From Sporomusaceae bacterium FL31 (lineage in GTDB: Bacteria; Bacillota; Negativicutes; DSM-1736; Dendrosporobacteraceae), in NCBI GenBank assembly GCA_003990955.1, contig BIFV01000008.1, positions 675,066-739,065 of the forward strand: DNA of 64,000 nucleotides, read 5' to 3'. The position numbers and the translations under genes are program-made. This document shows, one piece after another, positions 35,880 through 44,551 of the stretch. How positions within the stretch are numbered: position 1 is the stretch's first letter; the number at the start of each line of letters is the position of its first letter. The notes beneath the pieces are model-generated. The model did no database searches. It was not told the DNA's origin and worked only from the letters and a program-made list of their open reading frames with translations.

Positions 35880-36221
35880 TTAAGATCTTGTCAGCTTAGC
35901 GCCGGTAAACCCTAGCCCATTTGCCAATACATTGGTTACCTGACCTAAGGCTGCCTCCACCGCTGATACTGGCCCTGTAATGACCAGCGACCCGGTAAAA
36001 CGATCCATAAAACCGATTTGAACATTGGCTGTTTTGGTCGCCACATCAGCAGCAATAATCGCGGCTTCGCAAGGCGTAATCGTCAAAATCCCAATCGCGG
36101 AACTGGTAGTAAACCCTAATTTCTCACATAAATCCTTTTTCGGATTGGCAATCAGATGGGCCAATGTGACCTGCTTTCCTGGCACATATTCCTGTACCAC
36201 CCTTGGCTTATCTGTAATCAT
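35880..36221 (-). CDS. pduU: PduU, circularly permuted BMC shell protein, first gene of the operon
   Basis: 113 residues from the ATG at 36221, chosen because GAGGT is seven bases upstream and the length then matches Salmonella PduU (about 116); an in-frame ATG at 36257 lacks a ribosome site. N-terminal [20 protein letters not shown] is a PduU hallmark: the segment forms the beta-barrel that plugs the hexamer pore. Operon-leading position differs from Salmonella. Confidence 0.94.
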   Translation of the reverse strand: MITDKPRVVQEYVPGKQVTLAHLIANPKKDLCEKLGFTTSSAIGILTITPCEAAIIAADVATKTANVQIGFMDRFTGSLVITGPVSAVEAALGQVTNVLANGLGFTGAKLTRS

Positions 36222-36664
36222 GCCACTACCTCGCAATCTTTCAAAATCTTCTTGCATTAATACAATTTATGCTTGTTTGCCTTTTATACCTTGAGTAAAT
36301 ATTGCGTACTAGCTGTACTTATTTGCCCCGCAAATTTGTCCAGCTGCGCAATAAAAAACAGGTCCCGCTTTGCCTACAACATTCTTGCCAAATCATGTTA
36401 GACTTCTGCTTTTGGACGCAAAAAAGGACTGTTTTACAACAGTCCTGTACTATAAAAGCTTAATGATATTCACTTAAAAACCGTCCCAGCGGGACACAAA
36501 CGCTATCGCATTTTATTGCTGTTTTTTAGTAGTCAAGCCTCCTATGTCCCGCGAATCAACGAACACTATATCTGCAAGCCTTCTAAATCCTAACGCGATA
36601 TCATCGCGTTATCTTTTTCGCGTCCCCTTTGAGTACTTTGAGTCCTTTGCGGTTCAATTCGTCC
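36222..36664. other. Regulatory region ahead of the pdu operon
   Basis: 443 bp without a gene. It holds the terminator of the upstream two-component genes (36416-36446), the presumed pdu promoter between about 36222 and 36415, a REP-like GTCCC-AGC-GGGAC palindrome (36482-36494) and an 8-bp hairpin AACGCGAT/ATCGCGTT (36592-36610) followed by a T run on the plus strand. No clean sigma-A boxes were found; a sigma-54-like site at 36375-36390 (minus) is imperfect. Confidence 0.5.
36416..36446 (-). terminator. Intrinsic terminator separating the two-component genes from pduU
   Basis: Minus strand AGGACTGTT / AACAGTCCT (9-bp perfect stem, 4-base loop) followed by six T residues. About 220 bp past the response-regulator stop and 195 bp before pduU, so pdu must have its own promoter downstream of it. 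Confidence 0.8.
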
Positions 36665-38284
36665 CTATACCTTGCCGCGGCGCAATTCATTCCGATACTG
36701 GTTCGGTGTCATCCCAACTTCCTGACGGAACACCCGGCAGAAATAACTGGCATCATGATACCCGGCTTCAGCGGCTACCCGCACAATGGTATAATCCAGG
36801 CTTTGCAGCATTAATTTCGCTTTATCTACCCTGGCCTTAGTTAAGAAATCAACAAAATTGCAGCCTTTATCCTGTTTAAACAAGCGGCTGAAATAAAACG
36901 GACTTAAATGCACAAATTGGGCAACTTCTTCTAATGAGATATTGCGATGGCAATTTTTTACGATAAACTCACAAGCTTTATTAATGACCCGGGTGTTTAA
37001 GCCACTGCGGTTTTCCAGCATATTATCTAAAAAGCTATCTAATGATTCCATCATCCACCGGAATACCTGATCCTTGGTGGAGCATTGCATCAGTTTGCCT
37101 ATATGGTCAAAATTTAATAAAGTCAATTGTGCTAAACTCGCCCCGCCCTCAATGGCAGAACGTGATAACACAATCAACAGCTCCAGCACTGAAGCTTTAA
37201 TGGTTTCAATACTGCCGCTTTTTGCAAAAATCTCATCAAGAAGCTTGCCCAGTGCCTCTTTGGCCTGCTTGCGGTCGCCGCAGCGCACACGGTCCAAAAC
37301 CGTTCGCTCGTTTTGAAAGGGGTAATGAAAGGGCTGCTCACTCAAATGCGGGATATCTTCCACATGGATAATTTGGTTGTCGCCTAGATAAAAGCGCTGG
37401 CGTTGGGCGTTAACGGCCTCAATATACGATTTATGCATATCACGCGGGTCACCATAATAGCGGCCGATGCCGATGGTCAGACTGATGCCCATCTGATTGA
37501 CAACAGCCTTGCGGATCCGATCCGCAATATACATGGCTTTGGTTTTAACCACCTCAGCCTGCTCGGCAGCATAATTGCCCAAAATCACAATAATATTGTC
37601 ACTGCTGAATGGAGTCACCAGCACATTGGCACCAGCTACATCAGCCACAATTTGATACAGCTGCTGTTTAACCAGCTGTTTTCTGAGTTCAGGTTCACTG
37701 CGGGTGAGTTGTTTGAAATTGTCGACATCCAGCACCATAATGACTCCGGCGGTAACCTCTACCCCGAGAAAATCGGCCCGCGCACGAAACTGCTCCAGGT
37801 CAGTGATATTTCCGGATATGAGATCCTGAATGAGCGACATTTTAATATAAGGCGCCGCCTCCTTTAAGCTTTGCCTGAGCTGCAGGTCTTCACGCACTTT
37901 TTGTTTGACCTGTTTCACATCGTCAACCACATGCTGCAAGGCCTTAATTAAATCTTCCGGCCTGAGCGGCTTTAGTAAATATTCGACCGCCCCCACCTTC
38001 AGGGCTTGCTTGGCATACTCAAACTCATCAAACGCAGTCAGCATCACAATCCGCACATCCGGCAAAATGGCCCGAATGGCTTTGGCAGCTTCTAATCCAT
38101 TCAATTCCGGCATTCGAATATCAATCAGCACAATATCCGGCCGCTGCTGCGACGCTTCCCGGACAGCACTTGTACCATCACCGGCTTCGGCAATGATCTC
38201 GATGCTGGGACAATGCCGGGTGATGATATACCGCAACGCCTGCCGCTCTAGTTGTTCATCTTCTGCTATCAATAGTGTAAACAT
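36665..38284 (-). CDS. YesN-type response regulator with AraC DNA-binding domain, probable activator of pdu
   Basis: 539 residues. Receiver domain 1-120 with phospho-acceptor Asp55 (IVLIDIRMPELNG) and Lys in LLKPLRPEDL. Middle region (about 165-330) looks like a degenerate GGDEF-type domain (DVDNFKQL; SLTIGIGRYYGDP) with no GGDEF motif, as in YesN relatives. AraC/XylS double helix-turn-helix at about 435-535 (ISLEEVAQFVHLSPFYFSRL; VAAEAGYHDASYFCRVFRQ). It follows its kinase by 33 bp and stands directly ahead of the pdu operon. Confidence 0.92.
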   Translation of the reverse strand: MFTLLIAEDEQLERQALRYIITRHCPSIEIIAEAGDGTSAVREASQQRPDIVLIDIRMPELNGLEAAKAIRAILPDVRIVMLTAFDEFEYAKQALKVGAVEYLLKPLRPEDLIKALQHVVDDVKQVKQKVREDLQLRQSLKEAAPYIKMSLIQDLISGNITDLEQFRARADFLGVEVTAGVIMVLDVDNFKQLTRSEPELRKQLVKQQLYQIVADVAGANVLVTPFSSDNIIVILGNYAAEQAEVVKTKAMYIADRIRKAVVNQMGISLTIGIGRYYGDPRDMHKSYIEAVNAQRQRFYLGDNQIIHVEDIPHLSEQPFHYPFQNERTVLDRVRCGDRKQAKEALGKLLDEIFAKSGSIETIKASVLELLIVLSRSAIEGGASLAQLTLLNFDHIGKLMQCSTKDQVFRWMMESLDSFLDNMLENRSGLNTRVINKACEFIVKNCHRNISLEEVAQFVHLSPFYFSRLFKQDKGCNFVDFLTKARVDKAKLMLQSLDYTIVRVAAEAGYHDASYFCRVFRQEVGMTPNQYRNELRRGKV

Positions 38285-38317
38285 AGCCTTCTGCTGCTCC
38301 TTCCGTGGTCGTTCTCA

Positions 38318-39535
38318 TTACCGGTAATAGGGAAGCTGGATGTAAATGCTGGTGCCTCTACCGATTTCACTTTCCATCCGAATACCATACTCAGCACCGA
38401 AATGATGCTGAATACGCTTGTGTACATTCAAAATGCCCAAGCCAGTGGTCTGACCTTGTGTCGGCCGCCGCTTCTCAGCCCGGAAAATTGAATTAATCCG
38501 TTCCTGCGATATGCCAATCCCGGTATCACTAACCACCAATACCAGATGATCACCTTCCAGATATCCGCCAATCTGTACTTCCCCGCCCTCTTTCTTGGGC
38601 TCAATGCCATGAATGATGGCATTCTCGACAAGCGGCTGCAAGGTAAGGGCCGGGATATGCATATCCAAAAGCTCAGGAGCTACATTGACCCGCGCCTGGA
38701 TGCGGTCACCAAACCGGACCCGCTGAATGGTGAGATAATCGGTAATGGATTTCACTTCTTCTTCCAAGGTACGCAGTTCCTCGATATCCCGTAAATTGTT
38801 GCGCAATAAATCGGATAGTGCATAAACAATTTCCTGCGTACGGCTGGCCCCTTCCAGCAGTGCCAGACGGGCAATGGTATTTAACGTATTAAATAGAAAA
38901 TGCGGATTGACCTGAGACTGCAATGCCTTTAATTCGGCTGCCCGCAGCAAGTTTTCCAAGTCAGCCTTAGAACGGATTTCATCCATCAGCTGCTTTTGAA
39001 CAATATTGGCCACACCGATTTCCACGATATAGTTAGACATAATATAAATCAAATCAGCGGCTGCTTTTAACCGGCTTTCCTGAATGATTTCCACTTTATC
39101 ATACAGGTCATTCAGCTTGTCATTATCCCGCTTGAGTGAAGCCGTCAGCTTAAACATCTCGGCTTTGGTGTCATAATCCTCCTGCGGCGAAACCACTTGT
39201 CCGGCCAGAAACGCCCCCAGATATTGATTCTGCACAATGAGCGGTGCTGCCAGATCGGTTAAGCCGGCATGACAATGATACACACAGGGTCTGCGGTTTT
39301 GCACCGCCTTGCGTCCGCCCCGGTCATCACAAGCCATACAGCGCTCTAAACCAGTCAGGTCTGCACGAATATATTGGCAAAAGTCCGTAAAATTACTAGG
39401 CTTAGTAACCGGAATGCCATCCACATCAACAATCACGGCGGCCAAGCCAGTAGCCTCAGAAAATTTATCTTGAATTTCCTGCAATACTTGGGTATTTACA
39501 ATTTCACCTAAAGTAAAACGATTATAACCTTGCAC
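38318..39535 (-). CDS. Cytosolic histidine kinase with PocR sensory domain
   Basis: 405 residues from a GTG at 39535 that follows GGGGGG; the longer ATG reading at 39583 has no ribosome site. Residues about 10-175: PocR-type ligand domain with paired Cys (CMACDDRGG and PCVYHCHAGL; Cys 66, 69, 84, 88). Then a helical linker and a LytS/YesM-type kinase: phosphoaccepting His in QSQVNPHFLFNTLNTIARL, N-box VENAIIHGIEPK and G-box DTGIGIS. No membrane segments, so the signal is intracellular, plausibly 1,2-propanediol, which PocR senses in Salmonella. Pairs with the following response regulator. Confidence 0.9.
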   Translation of the reverse strand: MQGYNRFTLGEIVNTQVLQEIQDKFSEATGLAAVIVDVDGIPVTKPSNFTDFCQYIRADLTGLERCMACDDRGGRKAVQNRRPCVYHCHAGLTDLAAPLIVQNQYLGAFLAGQVVSPQEDYDTKAEMFKLTASLKRDNDKLNDLYDKVEIIQESRLKAAADLIYIMSNYIVEIGVANIVQKQLMDEIRSKADLENLLRAAELKALQSQVNPHFLFNTLNTIARLALLEGASRTQEIVYALSDLLRNNLRDIEELRTLEEEVKSITDYLTIQRVRFGDRIQARVNVAPELLDMHIPALTLQPLVENAIIHGIEPKKEGGEVQIGGYLEGDHLVLVVSDTGIGISQERINSIFRAEKRRPTQGQTTGLGILNVHKRIQHHFGAEYGIRMESEIGRGTSIYIQLPYYR

Positions 39536-39685
39536 AAGGCTCCCCCCATGAATCAGTCTTATTTGAATTGTAGGAATTTTCATTCATATAAAGGGAGTAT
39601 TGGCTAGGATTGTACTATATTCCTGCGAGCAGCAATATATTGTCATGTCACAGCAATAATTTACAATAAATAGGATATTATTTTG

Positions 39686-40714
39686 CTACATCGCCACTTG
39701 GGGCGCTGCTGCAGTTAAATCAAAGTCCGTCAATCGGGCCATATGGAACATGGCATAGGACATGCTTTTCATCATTGAAACCATTAATACGGCTCCAGTC
39801 CCTTCACCCAGCGCCATGCTGCCGCGAATGATGACGTCATCGGCTAAAATATTGCCAAGCAACAGGGCATAGGCCATCCCCGGCTCTTTGGACATATGAG
39901 ACGGAATAGCGTATTTCTCGATATCGCCATTGATCTTTGCTGCGCACGCATAGGCAACCGCCGTAATAAAGCCATCAATTACAAAAGGAGTCTTTAATCT
40001 TGCACATTCCAGCATCCCGGCACAAATGGCTGCAATATCAAAACCACCCACACAGCGGATCATATCTTCAACCGTATGCATGGCAGCCTTATGGCGTTCC
40101 ACACCCTTGCTTACCACCAGCCGCTTGCGTTTTAACACCTCATTATTGACCGGACTTGCCCCATAGCCAACAAGAAACTCGGGAAACATGCCGGTTAACG
40201 CATGCAAAACAGCTGACGAAGTCGTTGTATTGCCAATTCCCATTTCCCCAAATGACAGCAAGTTGCCCCCTTGCTGTACAACAACCTGTTCAACCAACTC
40301 CTTGCCGGCCTGCCACGCTTGCTGAAACTCCTCAACTGACATGGCTTCCTCTTTCATGAAGTTTTTAGAGCCAAACGCGATTTTCCGGTCAACGCCAACC
40401 GCCTTGGCGTTGTTAATGCCGACATCCACTACCGTATAGGGAATGGCATTACTCTGACAAAAGCAGCTGATGGTCGCCCGTCCATCCACCATATTTTGTG
40501 CCTGTAAATAAGTAATCACCGGCGGAAAAGCCACAACGCCTTCTTCCACCACACCATTATCCGCAGCAAAAATCAGATGGTGTGGTCGGACTTCGGTATG
40601 GATAGTCTCCCAAGCCAGCAGCATCTTGCGGAAATACTTTTCCAGCAATCCTAAGCTATTGGGCGGTTTGGCCGCACCATCAATCAATTCGTTTACTGAT
40701 GCTTCATAATCCAT
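39686..40714 (-). CDS. cobT: CobT, nicotinate-nucleotide:dimethylbenzimidazole phosphoribosyltransferase
   Basis: 342 residues. Activates the lower-ligand base to alpha-ribazole phosphate for cobalamin assembly. Family motifs: FAADNGVVEEGV, LLSFGEMGIGNTTTSSA, and the catalytic Glu region GEGTGAVL near the C-terminus. Preceded by a cobalamin riboswitch with terminator, so expression falls when B12 is plentiful. About 150 bp before the PocR kinase gene on the same strand with no clear terminator between them. Confidence 0.94.
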   Translation of the reverse strand: MDYEASVNELIDGAAKPPNSLGLLEKYFRKMLLAWETIHTEVRPHHLIFAADNGVVEEGVVAFPPVITYLQAQNMVDGRATISCFCQSNAIPYTVVDVGINNAKAVGVDRKIAFGSKNFMKEEAMSVEEFQQAWQAGKELVEQVVVQQGGNLLSFGEMGIGNTTTSSAVLHALTGMFPEFLVGYGASPVNNEVLKRKRLVVSKGVERHKAAMHTVEDMIRCVGGFDIAAICAGMLECARLKTPFVIDGFITAVAYACAAKINGDIEKYAIPSHMSKEPGMAYALLLGNILADDVIIRGSMALGEGTGAVLMVSMMKSMSYAMFHMARLTDFDLTAAAPQVAM

Positions 40715-40744
40715 AACGTTTCCCCCTCTATAGTAACTTTAATA

Positions 40745-40820
40745 ACTGCCAGTAAAAAAATAAACACCTAGCCCAAAAAGGCTAGGTATCTGTTTAGAAA
40801 ACCCTATCCTTCTGGCAGTA
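40745..40820 (-). terminator. Riboswitch-controlled terminator ahead of cobT
   Basis: Minus strand stem ACCTAGCC / GGCTAGGT (40787-40780 and 40773-40766) followed by TGTTTATTTTTTT. It is bracketed by ACTGCCAG (40819-40812) and its inverse CTGGCAGT (40752-40745), which could pair as an outer or competing helix. Confidence 0.8.
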
Positions 40821-40847
40821 CCTCTTACGCGGAGGTAAATGACAGCC

Positions 40848-41025
40848 AAAACAGGCAGGTCTCCTGGCTACGGATCAAAGGTATCTGCGCCTTCCCGGCA
40901 TTCCGGTGGCATAGGCAGAATTTCTCCCCGATTACAGTGGCGCGACCGCGACGTTTAAGGATTGGAACAATCCTCACGTACTTCCCTATTCTCCTCTCAA
41001 CAAACGAGAGGCACCTGTTTGGTGG
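40848..41025 (-). promoter_or_regulatory. Cobalamin riboswitch of cobT
   Basis: Minus-strand RNA has the conserved blocks in order: AGGTGCC (around 41017-41011), GGGAA, GCCACTG (40941-40935), TATGCCACCGG, AAGGCGCAGATAC, and the B12 box AGCCAGGAGACCTGCC (40869-40854). It lies between cobS and cobT; the expression platform is the terminator just downstream. Adenosylcobalamin binding should therefore stop transcription before cobT. Very strong match to the family. Confidence 0.93.
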
Positions 41026-41127
41026 CAAACTCTATAAGTTGTATGATGGTTACTTCTACGGCAGCAGTTGATTTCCTACCGTAAAATCCAGGTTAGCAAG
41101 ATGTTAAAGTGTATGGTTAAAAAATTG

Positions 41128-41895
41128 CTATCGCTGCAAGCAAAATGCCAATAAAGCACTCACTTCGGCTAACTCGATAATGGCCCCATAAACATCGCCT
41201 GTCATTCCGCCCAGTTTATTCATGACATACCGGGCCACTACAACGGTACAGAGCAGCCCGGCAGCCAAAGCGGCGAAAGCCGTATTGCCAAGCGGCACTA
41301 GCACAGCGACCGTAAAGAAGGCTGCAATACTCAAAGTTCCTTTCCCTGAGTGAAGAAAAAGATTCTTTCCCAGTCCCTCTTGCCGGACATAGGGAAATCG
41401 TGTTATGGCGATTACGCTGGCCATCCGGCCGATAACCGGCATGACCAGCAAAGCCAGCGGCAGCTTATCGGCTGCAATATCCAAGAGCAGTGAGTACTTG
41501 AATAAGACAAGCAGACAAAAGCTGATGGCCCCAAACGCCCCGACCCGGCTGTCTTTCATAATCTCCAGCATGCGCTCACGCGAGCGCCCCGAGAAAACAC
41601 CATCTGCCGTATCCATAAAGCCATCACAATGCAGTCCGCCTGTGATCATTACCTCACAGAGAATCAAAGCAGCGGCCAATAAATGAACGGGTACATCATA
41701 GCCAAAAACCCGCTGAGCGCCATAGGCAATGCCTGCTAAAATCAAGCCAATGATCCCGCCAATCAGGGGGAAAAACTTCACACTGCGCCCAAAGGACTCC
41801 GGTGACCAACTAAGATTGCTTTTAATATAAATGCGGGTTAAAAACTGAAAGCCTGTTAGAAAATCGTTGAGCAAATTGTTAAGCAAAACAGCCAC
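41128..41895 (-). CDS. cobS: CobS, adenosylcobinamide-GDP ribazoletransferase
   Basis: 255 residues, integral membrane enzyme with 5-6 helices that joins adenosylcobinamide-GDP and alpha-ribazole (phosphate) in the last step of cobalamin assembly. Conserved LHCDGFMDTADGVFSGRSRERMLEIMKD (acidic metal site; quoted by its parts: HCDGFMDTADG, SRERMLEIMKDS) is present. GTG start. Located upstream of the riboswitch, so not under its control. Confidence 0.93.
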   Translation of the reverse strand: MAVLLNNLLNDFLTGFQFLTRIYIKSNLSWSPESFGRSVKFFPLIGGIIGLILAGIAYGAQRVFGYDVPVHLLAAALILCEVMITGGLHCDGFMDTADGVFSGRSRERMLEIMKDSRVGAFGAISFCLLVLFKYSLLLDIAADKLPLALLVMPVIGRMASVIAITRFPYVRQEGLGKNLFLHSGKGTLSIAAFFTVAVLVPLGNTAFAALAAGLLCTVVVARYVMNKLGGMTGDVYGAIIELAEVSALLAFCLQR

Positions 41896-42044
41896 CGCCC
41901 CAGCTGAAAAAAGTCTATACTATTAATGTTTTATACATTCTATTCACTATCCTGCCAGGGTCATGCGTCTCGGCAAAATTATCCTGTAAGTGGCTAAGAA
42001 AATGCAGGAAGGTGCCCACTCCATCATGTCGGATCTTGCGAGCA

Positions 42045-42097
42045 AAAATAAAACAAGGTTTTTCGGTCACGATAAACCGAAAAGCCTTGTTGCTATT
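42045..42097 (-). terminator. Intrinsic terminator of the aminotransferase gene
   Basis: Minus strand AACAAGGCTTTTCGGTTTA / GACCGAAAAACCTTGTT forms a long stem with one small asymmetry, followed by TTATTTTT. About 20 bp past the stop. Confidence 0.85.
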
Positions 42098-42113
42098 ACA
42101 CGGATCAATTAGC

Positions 42114-43298
42114 TTAGCCTTTAAACTCGTCGGCTAAGGCTTTGAACGCCGGGATGGAATTCTTAATGGTTTTGAAATCCACGCAGTAGGCAATCCTGAA
42201 ATGTCCGGGGCAGCCAAAACCACTGCCTGGCACTAATAAAAGATTGTATTTTAGAGCCCGTTTAGTAAATTCAACATCATCAGGAATGAACGAGCGCGGG
42301 AACAAATAGAATGCCCCTTCCGGCTTAACGCAGAAGTATCCCAGCTCAGTTAAATGGCTGTACAGGAAATCACGTCGTCTTTTATACTCATCCGTATCCA
42401 CCGCTGCATCCAGTGAGTCGCCAACCACCTTTTGGAACAACGCCGGTGCATTAACAAACCCTAGTGTGCGATGGGCAAAGATTAATCCGCTGACAAACAA
42501 ATCCACGTTTTCAATCGCAGGATGCACAGCAATATATCCAATGCGTTCGCCTGGAATAGCCAACGATTTGCTATAGGAATTGACGATAACCGAATGCTTG
42601 AACAACTTCAGGATTTGCGGAACCTGCGCATCATCATAAACAATTTTGCTATAAGGCTCATCCGAGATGACCAGAATTTCGCTTTGATATTCTTTTTCCT
42701 TGCTGGCCAATAACTCAGCCAGCTGCTTTAACGTTTCCTCACGATAAATAACCCCGGTTGGATTATTCGGTGAGTTCAGAATGATGGCCTTGCATCTTGG
42801 AGTAATGTTCTTTTCCAGTGCTTCCAGCGACGGCTCAAAGCTGCGCGGATCAGTTGGAACAACCACCGGCTTGCCGCCATGGTTTTCAATATAAAATAAA
42901 TACTCAACAAAGAACGGTGCCAGTACAATAACCTCATCACCCGGATTCAAAATGCCTTTTAACACCACATTCAACCCGCCAGCAGCGCCCGAAGTCATAA
43001 TAATATGGTTCTGAGTCAGTGCTAAACCGCTCTCGGCACTGAGCTGCTGAGCAATTTTTTCCCGCACTTCAGGAAAGCCAGCATTGCTCATATAGCGATG
43101 CTGCCCTTGTTCATCACCGTTCACATATTTCCGCAACGAAGCCTGCACTTCAGCCGGCGGCTCATAGTCCGGATTCCCCAGACTAAAATCATACACCTTA
43201 TCCGCCCCATGAATCTGGCGAAGCTTGGCCCCTTCCTCAAACATGGCCCGAATCCAGGAAGACTTGGCTATTTTGTCAGTAATATTTTGTGAGAGCAT
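42114..43298 (-). CDS. Class I/II pyridoxal-phosphate aminotransferase, aspartate aminotransferase-like
   Basis: 394 residues. PLP-dependent transaminase; Schiff-base Lys in NSYSKSLAIPGERIGYIA, NSPNNPTGVIY and the arginine of FRIAYCVD for the substrate carboxylate. AGGAG seven bases before the ATG. Belongs to the aspartate/aromatic aminotransferase group often annotated simply as pyridoxal phosphate-dependent aminotransferase; the donor amino acid cannot be told. Stand-alone gene with its own terminator. Confidence 0.9.
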   Translation of the reverse strand: MLSQNITDKIAKSSWIRAMFEEGAKLRQIHGADKVYDFSLGNPDYEPPAEVQASLRKYVNGDEQGQHRYMSNAGFPEVREKIAQQLSAESGLALTQNHIIMTSGAAGGLNVVLKGILNPGDEVIVLAPFFVEYLFYIENHGGKPVVVPTDPRSFEPSLEALEKNITPRCKAIILNSPNNPTGVIYREETLKQLAELLASKEKEYQSEILVISDEPYSKIVYDDAQVPQILKLFKHSVIVNSYSKSLAIPGERIGYIAVHPAIENVDLFVSGLIFAHRTLGFVNAPALFQKVVGDSLDAAVDTDEYKRRRDFLYSHLTELGYFCVKPEGAFYLFPRSFIPDDVEFTKRALKYNLLLVPGSGFGCPGHFRIAYCVDFKTIKNSIPAFKALADEFKG

Positions 43299-43509
43299 AT
43301 CTTTTCTCCTATAAAATCATTTTTGCAGGACGGAAACCAGTCCTGTCCGGAAAAGTATTCTATAAGTAGTTTACAACACATCCCACATCGCACGCAACTT
43401 CTAATTGAATTTGTTAACCTCGGTTTATTAGCAAAAAAACAAAATGTATTTGCGATAACTCTATAGCAACAAAGATAGCTAATTAGAATAATCAACTCTT
43501 TGCACAAAA

Positions 43510-43902
43510 TTACATTTGCGTTTTTGCTTTGTGTTGCTTTAATTTAAAATTCCGGTACACAATACCTAGCCCCCAGCAAACTGCGATTAGAAAAACATAA
43601 TATACTACCGTCCTAACAGCTATAGAGACACCTGCTCCGTCAGCTATTGCCCATCCAAAACTAATAAACATTACCGTACTAATAAGTACAAAAAACAAAC
43701 CATATTTTTCAGCAGGAATAATCTTTAATTGGGCAATATTTTTACTATCTTGAGGACTATTACTATTGCTAAAACCATTAATTAAATAATACCCAATCAA
43801 TGTACCAATAAAATCAGAAGACACATTCCCTTTTACAATAACCTGAAATACACTACTTATTATAGTTACAACTCCAATAATAATAATAACTCTAATTACC
43901 AT
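43510..43902 (-). CDS. Small membrane protein of unknown function
   Basis: 130 residues from the ATG at 43902, four bases after GGGGGTG. Four hydrophobic stretches (about 1-20, 30-45, 67-85, 92-115) and a basic C-terminus (KLKQHKAKTQ). A+T-rich and with a composition unlike the neighbouring housekeeping genes. Not recognised. Stand-alone, followed by about 200 bp before the aminotransferase gene. Confidence 0.6.
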   Translation of the reverse strand: MVIRVIIIIGVVTIISSVFQVIVKGNVSSDFIGTLIGYYLINGFSNSNSPQDSKNIAQLKIIPAEKYGLFFVLISTVMFISFGWAIADGAGVSIAVRTVVYYVFLIAVCWGLGIVYRNFKLKQHKAKTQM

Positions 43903-44060
43903 ACTACACCCCCATATATAATAATATATGGAAGCATTCTCCAATTCTTTATTAGCACCTGCTAACGAGCGAAGCTATCAGTTAAGAACCACCTTCTCTG
44001 GCACACAGATATGTGAAGCTTAAATATTGTTTCTCATGGGCATGACATTAGCTTAAATTT

Positions 44061-44086
44061 GTCACAGGGACGGTTTTCCTCTGACA
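44061..44086. repeat. REP-like repeat copy (divergent)
   Basis: GTCACAGGGACGGTTTTCCTCTGACAT (by ends: GTCACAGGGACGG...TCTGACAT), with GTCA/TGAC ends and the GGGACGGTT core of the family, in the spacer after the PH-domain gene. Confidence 0.65.
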
Positions 44087-44112
44087 TAACCTATGTTCTT
44101 CCCATACATCAA

Positions 44113-44490
44113 TTACTTCAAGACATATTCGGCAAGAACGCTTTGAAGTTCGTAAATATTTAAACTCTTATTAAAGTTCTTTTGTATCGGAGTGCTGTTT
44201 CCTGATATCCAGATTTTTAATTCCGCATCTAAATCGAAATGCCCAGCAGTTTCAATACTAAAGTGAGTAATGTTTCTATAAGGGATAGAATGATACTCCG
44301 CCTTTTTACCTGTAATACCTTGTTTATCTACCAAAATTAAACGTTTATCTGTAAAGATAAAAACATCCCTCATTAGCTTGTATGCCTTTTCAATGGTTTC
44401 TGCCTTAGAAAGCAGCATCGAATACTCTGACCGGATATCGTTAACATTTACCTCTGACGCATTCCCCATTATCCCATCAAAAAACCCCAT
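44113..44490 (-). CDS. Bacterial PH-domain (PF08000-type) protein
   Basis: 125 residues. Typical bacterial pleckstrin-homology protein: MGFFDGIMGNASEV start, central RDVFIFTDKRLILVDKQGITGKK (quoted in part: FTDKRLILVDKQG), SIPYRNITHFSIETAGHFDL and ELKIWISG. Function of these proteins is unknown in general; some respond to envelope stress. GAGGAGG ribosome site. Monocistronic. Confidence 0.85.
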   Translation of the reverse strand: MGFFDGIMGNASEVNVNDIRSEYSMLLSKAETIEKAYKLMRDVFIFTDKRLILVDKQGITGKKAEYHSIPYRNITHFSIETAGHFDLDAELKIWISGNSTPIQKNFNKSLNIYELQSVLAEYVLK

Positions 44491-44551
44491 ATGTATTCCT
44501 CCTCAAATTTTCTTTTCAAATAAAAGCTCTAATATTGTAATGAACGATCTT

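Noticed and set aside
36375..36390. Sigma-54-like promoter TGGCAAGAATGTTGTA ahead of pduU (minus strand)
   Set aside because: Spacing fits, but the -12 GC is GT, and the adjacent regulator is of AraC type, not a sigma-54 activator. Kept only as a weak possibility.
43268..43507. 79-codon minus-strand ORF with several Cys upstream of the aminotransferase
   Set aside because: Overlaps the aminotransferase start, has no ribosome site, and its composition looks random.
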